From DATLYT01 sp035574455 (lineage in GTDB: Bacteria; Bacteroidota; Ignavibacteria; UBA10030): 19,223 bases of DNA. The stretch is taken from positions 1 through 19,223 of the forward strand of contig DATLYT010000216.1 in assembly GCA_035574455.1 (NCBI GenBank), given 5' to 3'. The notes below the pieces were generated by a model. The model saw nothing but the letters and a program-made list of their open reading frames with translations, had not been told where the DNA came from and did no database searches. How positions within the stretch are numbered: position 1 is the stretch's first letter; every line of letters starts with the position of its first letter. The translations under genes and the position numbers were made by a program. This document shows positions 14,355-19,223 of the stretch, piece by piece.

Positions 14355-15812
14355 ATGCGCTACAAACCATCTCGTAAAAGGTCCAAAGCCGTACAAGAGC
14401 CTGAAGATGCTTACATCGCCGGCGACCTTGTGACTGTTGAGGAAGCGGCTAGTGTCTTCAATAAGACGGCTGCCAACATCCGCTATTACCTTTCACAGGG
14501 CAAAATATCGCGGTACAATCCTGAGGGTAAGCAAATAGCACGGGCCGTTAACGGTGAGCTACGAGTATCATTGAGGGAAATCAAGACTTTCCTCGACCTC
14601 ATGAGAAAGGGGATGGACAAACATCATCATGCAGGTCTTCATCCTGAGCTGGGTTTTTACGATGTCCCGGAAAGAGAACGAACAAAGCATGTCCACCGAC
14701 TCCACCCCTACCTCGGAAAATTTATCCCCCAATTAGTCGAATGGTTTCTTGCGCGTTACTTCAAGGAATCGGATTGGATTCTTGATCCCTTCATGGGAAG
14801 CGGAACAACACTTGTCGTTGGCAACGAACTTAAAATGAACACTGTCGGGATTGACATCTCTGAATTCAACTGCCGTATAGCTCTGGTAAAAACTCAAAAA
14901 TATGACTTAGAAAAAGCCCGCTTTGAGGTATTAGACGCGGAGAAACGCACTACGCTGTTCAGTAAGCGTCTCTTGAAAATGGACGATGCTCCTCTTTTTC
15001 CCGACGACGAGTTTGAAAAGCTCAAAGAGAGCTTACTTGCTGAATGCAAAAGTGAATACTTACGCTCATGGTTTGCACCGCGCGCCTTGCTTGAGATGCT
15101 GTACTATCGACGTCTTATTACCAAAGGCAAGTATGAGTACAAGGACTTGCTCAGAGTTTTACTGAGTCGCGCAGTTCGATCCTCACGGCTGATTCCGCAT
15201 AACGATCTTGCGACGCCGAAAGCTCCCCTCCCTGTAGGTGTGGAATATTGGTGTGAAAAACACAAACGAATGTGCAAGCCGATTGACAACTGCATAACAA
15301 AGATCCATGCTTATAGTGAAGATACGATCAGAAGGATCGAGCAGTTCGATAAACTTCGATCAGATAAGAAAATTATCGTACTGCAAGGCGATTCAAGAAC
15401 AATCGACCTTCGAAAGGCAGCGCCAAGAGTTAAATTCGATGGGATATTTACATCTCCACCATACGTGGGTCAGATTGACTACCATGATCAGCATATCTAC
15501 GCATACGAGTTGTTTGGAATCAAGAGAAAGGATGAACTCGAGATAGGTCCCAAACGCAAGGGGAAATCTTTTAGTGCGCAGTTAGACTACGTTGATGGAA
15601 TATCGCAAGTATTCAAAAACATTCTTCCTCATCTTAAGGAAACCGCAAACATCTTCGTGGTGGCAAACGATAAGTTTAAGCTATACCCTGAAATTGCTAA
15701 GAAAAGCGGGATGAAGATCGTAGATGAATTTCACCGGGCAGTAACAAAGCGGACTGAAAAGGGTGATGACCCATACCAAGAAACTATTTTTTGGATGAAG
15801 AAGGATCCTTAA
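14355..15812 (+). CDS. Type II DNA methyltransferase, probably N4-cytosine, with N-terminal helix-turn-helix
   Basis: Modification enzyme of 485 aa. Residues ~26-83 form a MerR/excisionase-like helix-turn-helix (LVTVEEAASVFNKTAANIRY, then SLREIKTFLDLM). HRLHPYLGKFIPQLVEWF at ~114-131 is a methyltransferase motif. The AdoMet site is DPFMGSGTT (144-152) with VGIDIS (motif II). A ~200-residue target-recognition region with a cysteine pair follows, then the catalytic TSPPY at 366-370. Motif I before motif IV with recognition between them is the alpha order, and SPPY favours N4-cytosine. ATG 14355 is chosen over TTG 14343, though neither has a clear ribosome site. The endonuclease gene starts 2 nt after its stop. 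Base composition is lower in G+C than the his operon, consistent with transfer. Confidence 0.88.
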   Translation: MRYKPSRKRSKAVQEPEDAYIAGDLVTVEEAASVFNKTAANIRYYLSQGKISRYNPEGKQIARAVNGELRVSLREIKTFLDLMRKGMDKHHHAGLHPELGFYDVPERERTKHVHRLHPYLGKFIPQLVEWFLARYFKESDWILDPFMGSGTTLVVGNELKMNTVGIDISEFNCRIALVKTQKYDLEKARFEVLDAEKRTTLFSKRLLKMDDAPLFPDDEFEKLKESLLAECKSEYLRSWFAPRALLEMLYYRRLITKGKYEYKDLLRVLLSRAVRSSRLIPHNDLATPKAPLPVGVEYWCEKHKRMCKPIDNCITKIHAYSEDTIRRIEQFDKLRSDKKIIVLQGDSRTIDLRKAAPRVKFDGIFTSPPYVGQIDYHDQHIYAYELFGIKRKDELEIGPKRKGKSFSAQLDYVDGISQVFKNILPHLKETANIFVVANDKFKLYPEIAKKSGMKIVDEFHRAVTKRTEKGDDPYQETIFWMKKDP

Positions 15813-15814
15813 AT

Positions 15815-16633
15815 ATGCCCCTTTCCAATGATGCCGCTTCGCGGATTCGAGAGGTGGTAAAAGGTATCTTAGAAAATCGCTTAGAGAAGTTTCCCAGGAA
15901 TTTTAGAAACAACAGAAATGCTCCATTTCATGAATCTTTTCTGGAAGCCTTTTCTAGGGAACTGAGCGTTGTTAATGTTCCAATGCCATACTTAGTCGCC
16001 TTGGCGAGCTGGATGCATGGTTTAAACACCTCACTTGGCACCGGGTATGAACATATCGCACATATTTTGTCTGGAGGATACAAGAGAAAGTTCACAGGAG
16101 CTGATACTCTAAGAATAACGCACTCGCAGGCAGCCCTTATTAATTCAATTATGGTAGCTCTGAAAAGTGGAGACCGCGTCCCAAATCCACTTGAAGAGGA
16201 AAGGGAGTTATTTTCGACGACCGTATTGAACGGAAGACTTCAGCGTGCTCTGGGTTTTACAGCGGATGTTTACATAGAGACCTCGACAGAAGTAAAATGT
16301 ATCGAGATTAAATCTGTCCGGCCAAATTCTGGTGAAGGTAGAGGTGAAAAGGAGAAAATACTTCACGCGAAAGCTGCATTAAAACGACTTCACCCCAGAA
16401 AAACAATTCGATTTTTTGTTGGCTTTCCTTTCGATCCGACTTCCGATACCCCAACGGGTTATGACAAAACGCGCTTTATGGATTATCTGATTGAGTTCAA
16501 GAAATTCTTTGCCCCTGAGGAGATTCTAATCGCATCAGAATTGTGGGATCATTTATCTGGGCAATCTCAAACTATGGAGCAAGTGTTGAGAATTGTTGCT
16601 GAAACAGTTAATGACTTCAAAAACCTATTGTAA
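15815..16633 (+). CDS. Type II restriction endonuclease, TdeIII-like (predicted GGNCC)
   Basis: A 272 aa endonuclease recognised from the TdeIII/MjaII-type family. Supporting segments are NNRNAPFHESFLEAF near 32-46, WMHGLNTSLGTGYEHIAHIL (66-85), the PD-(D/E)XK-like core D151...E164-I-K166 followed by SVRPNSGEGRGEKEKIL, then FFVGFPFDPTSDTPTGYDK and LWDHLSG. Family enzymes cut GGNCC, which has only G and C as fixed bases and so agrees with an N4-cytosine partner methylase. Start: ATG 15815 with AAGGA eight nt upstream; an in-frame TTG at 15791 overlapping the methylase is less likely. It follows the methylase by 2 nt. The family call is from memory of sequence pattern; specificity is predicted. 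Confidence 0.8.
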   Translation: MPLSNDAASRIREVVKGILENRLEKFPRNFRNNRNAPFHESFLEAFSRELSVVNVPMPYLVALASWMHGLNTSLGTGYEHIAHILSGGYKRKFTGADTLRITHSQAALINSIMVALKSGDRVPNPLEEERELFSTTVLNGRLQRALGFTADVYIETSTEVKCIEIKSVRPNSGEGRGEKEKILHAKAALKRLHPRKTIRFFVGFPFDPTSDTPTGYDKTRFMDYLIEFKKFFAPEEILIASELWDHLSGQSQTMEQVLRIVAETVNDFKNLL

Positions 16634-16638
16634 TCACA

Positions 16639-17271
16639 ATGGCGAGAAAGATTTTTCTCGTTTCCCTCTTCTCCATCTCTTTCGCCTTCGTCGAAGCAGC
16701 CATCGTTGTGTACCTCCGCTCCATCTACTATCCGGAAGGCTTTTCCTTCCCTCTGAAACTCATTTCTCCCTCCCACCTTCCCGTTGAGCTCGCCCGTGAG
16801 CTGTCCACCATCGTGATGCTCGCCGCGGTGGGAATCCTCGCCGGCACCACGCGCTGGAGCCGCTTTGCCTTCTTCGCCATCGCGTTCGGAGTGTGGGATA
16901 TCTTCTACTACGTCTGGCTCAAGGTGACACTCGATTGGCCTGCATCGCTTTTCGACTGGGATGTGCTGTTTCTCATCCCCGTTCCGTGGATCGGTCCTGT
17001 TCTTGCTCCGGTTGTTATTTCTTTTCTGCTGATCGCCTCAGGGCTGATGATTCTTCGGAGGGAATCCTCAGGTGCTGTATTCAAACCCGGCAGGCTTGCA
17101 TGGGCGCTCGCGATTCTCGGCACAGCGGTTATTCTGTTTACATTCGTGTGGGATTTTGACGCGACGCTCCGCTTCCAGATGCCGCAGCCATATCGGTACG
17201 ATATTTTTTCTTTTGGTGTAGTCTGCTACGTGGGAGCGCTGGTGGCGGCAGGAAAATCAGCGGGACGGTAA
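16639..17271 (+). CDS. Six-helix membrane protein, unknown function
   Basis: A 210 aa integral membrane protein with hydrophobic segments at about 5-26, 54-71, 75-97, 107-138 (long), 152-173 and 187-206. Conserved-looking polar spots are ELSTIVML, AFGVWDIFYYVWLKV and LIPVPWIGPVLAP, a pattern I recall from a widespread but unnamed membrane family. It begins 5 nt after the endonuclease stop without a clear ribosome site, so it may be read from the same transcript, yet its base composition returns to that of the host genes. Its 3' end overlaps the convergent heparinase-type gene by 15 nt. No function can be assigned. Confidence 0.75.
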   Translation: MARKIFLVSLFSISFAFVEAAIVVYLRSIYYPEGFSFPLKLISPSHLPVELARELSTIVMLAAVGILAGTTRWSRFAFFAIAFGVWDIFYYVWLKVTLDWPASLFDWDVLFLIPVPWIGPVLAPVVISFLLIASGLMILRRESSGAVFKPGRLAWALAILGTAVILFTFVWDFDATLRFQMPQPYRYDIFSFGVVCYVGALVAAGKSAGR

Positions 17272-19223
17272 GATCGTTACCGTGATTGTAACCGGCAACG
17301 ATTGCTTTAGAGAGATGCGGATGGACTGGTTTCGCTGCTTCACCCCGTAGCGCGGCGAAAACCAGCTGTCGATGATCTCCACCGTACCGGTCGAAATCTC
17401 CACAACAGCGTTTCCCCGTTCACCGTGTACTTTCACGCGCCGGGGATCTGCTTGCTCCAATCGGAACCCGGGTGCTACATGGAAGAAACTCTCGACGGTG
17501 TGTTCCCCCTCCCCTAGGATTTCATCGCGAATGGTGAGTTGGGCCTTACTCTTGTCCAACCGAAACTCCCGCCGATGAACGATCGGACGATACGCATGAT
17601 GCTCGGCAATGAGGCAATCGCTCTGCTCTTCCGTCTCCCATTTCAGAACACGCGGCTGCGTTCGGTCATCCTTGATACTCCACAATCCTGCAAACTCCGC
17701 TTGCTCTTTTTCATCTACCATTACTGTGTTGTGTGCGCGGGTGCTGCGGAATTCTTGCCGCGCCTTGACGTCGAACGTGTAGGCATAGGTGCCGGAATCC
17801 ACAATCAACGACTCACCGTTTGCCCAGAACTCGAAGCTCAGCGTATCGTTGTGGCCATGCCCGCCGCGCCCACGCATCCCGATATCCCCAACATCGACGA
17901 ACAGGTGTGCACTTTCGCTCCTCGCAACGGAAAAACCGCCGTCGGGAAATGTCCGTGAATTAACCGGCCTTGGTTCAGCCCGCAAGAGTTGAAACTTCTC
18001 AAATCCCTCCCCGCCAAACAGCCAGAGCGCGTCTTGTGAAAAACGGCCCGCCGCGTGTTTGAAATCGCTCCGCTCAAACAAGATAGCCCCTACCGAGAGT
18101 GTGTGCCTGTGGTCGTTCAGATCGTCATTCATGCAATACCGAAAGAGTCGTCCATCGTCCGCATCGCCCACCAGCGGTACTGACCCGTCCGGCCTGGTGT
18201 AGTGCTGCACAAACTCAACCATCCGCTCGAGCCTGCACATGTAACTCTTTCCGAAGTGGATGCCGTTGCGCTGACAGAGGATTGTCGCAGTGGAAAAAAG
18301 TTCGAGCACGAGCCGATGATAGCTGATGGACTTCTCGTAATTAACGCCGTCGGGATACACCTGTGTCTCCATTTCTTCAGCGAGCGCACGGATGCTCTGT
18401 TCAAACCATGCCCGGCCTTCACGCATATCCCGAAACAGAACGCCGAGGAAAACAAGCCCAACAAGACCGGAAAGCAGATGATTACCGTTGCGCCAAGCGT
18501 ACTCAAGATGATTCCGGATGAATACTCCGTGCGAGTGTAAACTTTTGAGAAACTTCAGCCAGAATTCCGGTGTGATGGACTTTGACTCACAGAAGAAATA
18601 GTAGCCGGCAATCCAGTTGCAGGCGCGGATGGCAACCTCCATAGCCGTGTGCCAGTGTATTCCCTTGCCCGGAGGATTATGGCGTATCCAATCCTCGACG
18701 AGCTCGCGGAATTTCTCAGCATACCGCTCGTTGCGCGTCAGCCAGTACGCCTTTCCGAGCCACCAAACCTGATGGAAGCGACTCAATTCCCACGGCACTT
18801 TTACGTCGGAAGGATTGTCGAGGTCGAGAATGTCGATGTTCCAGGATGGAGCAAGCGGCCAGACCTTACCGCTCTTGAAATCGCGCTGCCAGTCGATTGG
18901 CCAGCCAAGCTCAACCTTGCCTGAACCAAGCGCCTCGAAACGGTTAGCAACGACATCGTCCGCTTCGCTGAGGATCTGCTCGTACGGTTCCGTTTGTGTG
19001 AGAAGTTGAAGGAAGAAATCCTTTTGATTGCGCGGATGAAAGAAGAAGCGCAGCCGCACGCGTTGGTGGAATTCCGCCAGCCAGTCATCGCTCGATCCGC
19101 CAAAGGGAAAGAGCCGACGGAATTCTTCATCGCTCATCTTGTTCACCCGCTCCAACAACACCGTTCGCCACCACCATGGGCGGAGGATGCGGTACTCAGC
19201 CAGACGAAGGTATGTACGGAGTG
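17257..19223 (-). CDS. Heparinase II/III-family protein, N-terminus beyond window
   Basis: Polysaccharide lyase-type protein, 655 codons visible. The frame stays open to the right edge (residues reading LRTYLRLAEYRILRPWWW precede the GTG at 19161), so the start is outside. The N-terminal ~360 residues form an alpha/alpha toroid of the heparinase_II_N/alginate-lyase type (WELSRFHQVWWLGKAYWLT, WRNGNHLLSGLVGLVFLG, YEKSISYHRLVLELF, VGDADDGR). The C-terminal ~270 are the beta-sandwich heparinase II/III domain, with the signature GHGHNDTLSFEFWANGESL, DSGTYAYTF and RSTRAHNTVMVD. Members cleave uronic-acid polymers or act in exopolysaccharide and capsule loci. No signal peptide can be judged. Substrate unknown; an exopolysaccharide locus to the right is a reasonable guess. 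Confidence 0.88.
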   Translation of the reverse strand, partial: LRTYLRLAEYRILRPWWWRTVLLERVNKMSDEEFRRLFPFGGSSDDWLAEFHQRVRLRFFFHPRNQKDFFLQLLTQTEPYEQILSEADDVVANRFEALGSGKVELGWPIDWQRDFKSGKVWPLAPSWNIDILDLDNPSDVKVPWELSRFHQVWWLGKAYWLTRNERYAEKFRELVEDWIRHNPPGKGIHWHTAMEVAIRACNWIAGYYFFCESKSITPEFWLKFLKSLHSHGVFIRNHLEYAWRNGNHLLSGLVGLVFLGVLFRDMREGRAWFEQSIRALAEEMETQVYPDGVNYEKSISYHRLVLELFSTATILCQRNGIHFGKSYMCRLERMVEFVQHYTRPDGSVPLVGDADDGRLFRYCMNDDLNDHRHTLSVGAILFERSDFKHAAGRFSQDALWLFGGEGFEKFQLLRAEPRPVNSRTFPDGGFSVARSESAHLFVDVGDIGMRGRGGHGHNDTLSFEFWANGESLIVDSGTYAYTFDVKARQEFRSTRAHNTVMVDEKEQAEFAGLWSIKDDRTQPRVLKWETEEQSDCLIAEHHAYRPIVHRREFRLDKSKAQLTIRDEILGEGEHTVESFFHVAPGFRLEQADPRRVKVHGERGNAVVEISTGTVEIIDSWFSPRYGVKQRNQSIRISLKQSLPVTITVTILPSR

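Noticed and set aside
15791..15814. TTG start of the endonuclease overlapping the methylase
   Set aside because: ATG 15815 has AAGGA at good spacing and the family-like N-terminus begins after it.
1..19223. CRISPR array, tRNA, rRNA, integrase or transposase genes
   Set aside because: Looked for regular direct repeats with spacers, tRNA-like cloverleaves and recombinase motifs; none seen.
1..19223. Depletion of GGNCC as support for the predicted restriction site
   Set aside because: Several GGNCC sites are visible by eye, for example near 406, 488 and 837, so no avoidance is evident; sites would be protected by methylation anyway.

Overview
The window looks like a chromosomal fragment of a moderately GC-rich Gram-negative bacterium. 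The closest fit I can suggest is the Bacteroidota/Ignavibacteriota neighbourhood. This rests on gene content only: the compact his operon with a fused hisB and hisIE, a pilin-like gene starting MGQQQL, and exported M28 peptidase and heparinase-type proteins. No rRNA or marker gene is present, so the lineage is tentative.

Layout. 1-5915: the distal seven genes of a histidine operon on the + strand, hisD (5' end outside the window), hisC, hisB, hisH, hisA, hisF, hisIE. They are joined by 4-7 nt overlaps or a 6 nt gap and cover the steps from the IGP branch to histidine. hisG is presumably just upstream. 5988-9467 (- strand): a small ACT-domain protein, then the conserved uncharacterised pair TIGR03546/TIGR03545. 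This pair is split by a GxxExxY (PD-(D/E)XK-like) gene that sits inside a 535 bp unit bounded by inverted repeats, a probable small inserted element. 9468-10101: non-coding, with a run of five hairpins. 10102-10981: a two-gene operon of small membrane-anchored proteins, the second pilin-like, closed by a clear intrinsic terminator. 11130-11570 (-): a small exported protein of unknown function. 12086-13840 (+): a secreted M28 zinc aminopeptidase. 13841-14330: a long perfect hairpin, then a decayed histidine-kinase ATPase fragment in three frames, with its old terminator. 14355-16633 (+): a Type II restriction-modification pair. The methyltransferase has SPPY and an N-terminal helix-turn-helix, and the endonuclease is TdeIII-like, so GGNCC is the predicted site. 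The region is AT-richer than its surroundings. 16639-17271 (+): a six-helix membrane protein. 17257-19223 (-): a heparinase II/III-family protein running off the right edge.

How it fits together. The his genes form one pathway unit. The accessory part of the window is the GxxExxY element inside the TIGR03546/03545 pair, the hairpin block, the kinase remnant and the restriction-modification cassette. These are the places where insertion or transfer is most visible. I did not see a clearly new multi-gene defence system. The strongest unexplained signals are the inverted-repeat-bounded GxxExxY unit, whose end appears to supply the ribosome-binding site of the next gene, and the tandem hairpin block at 9545-9735.
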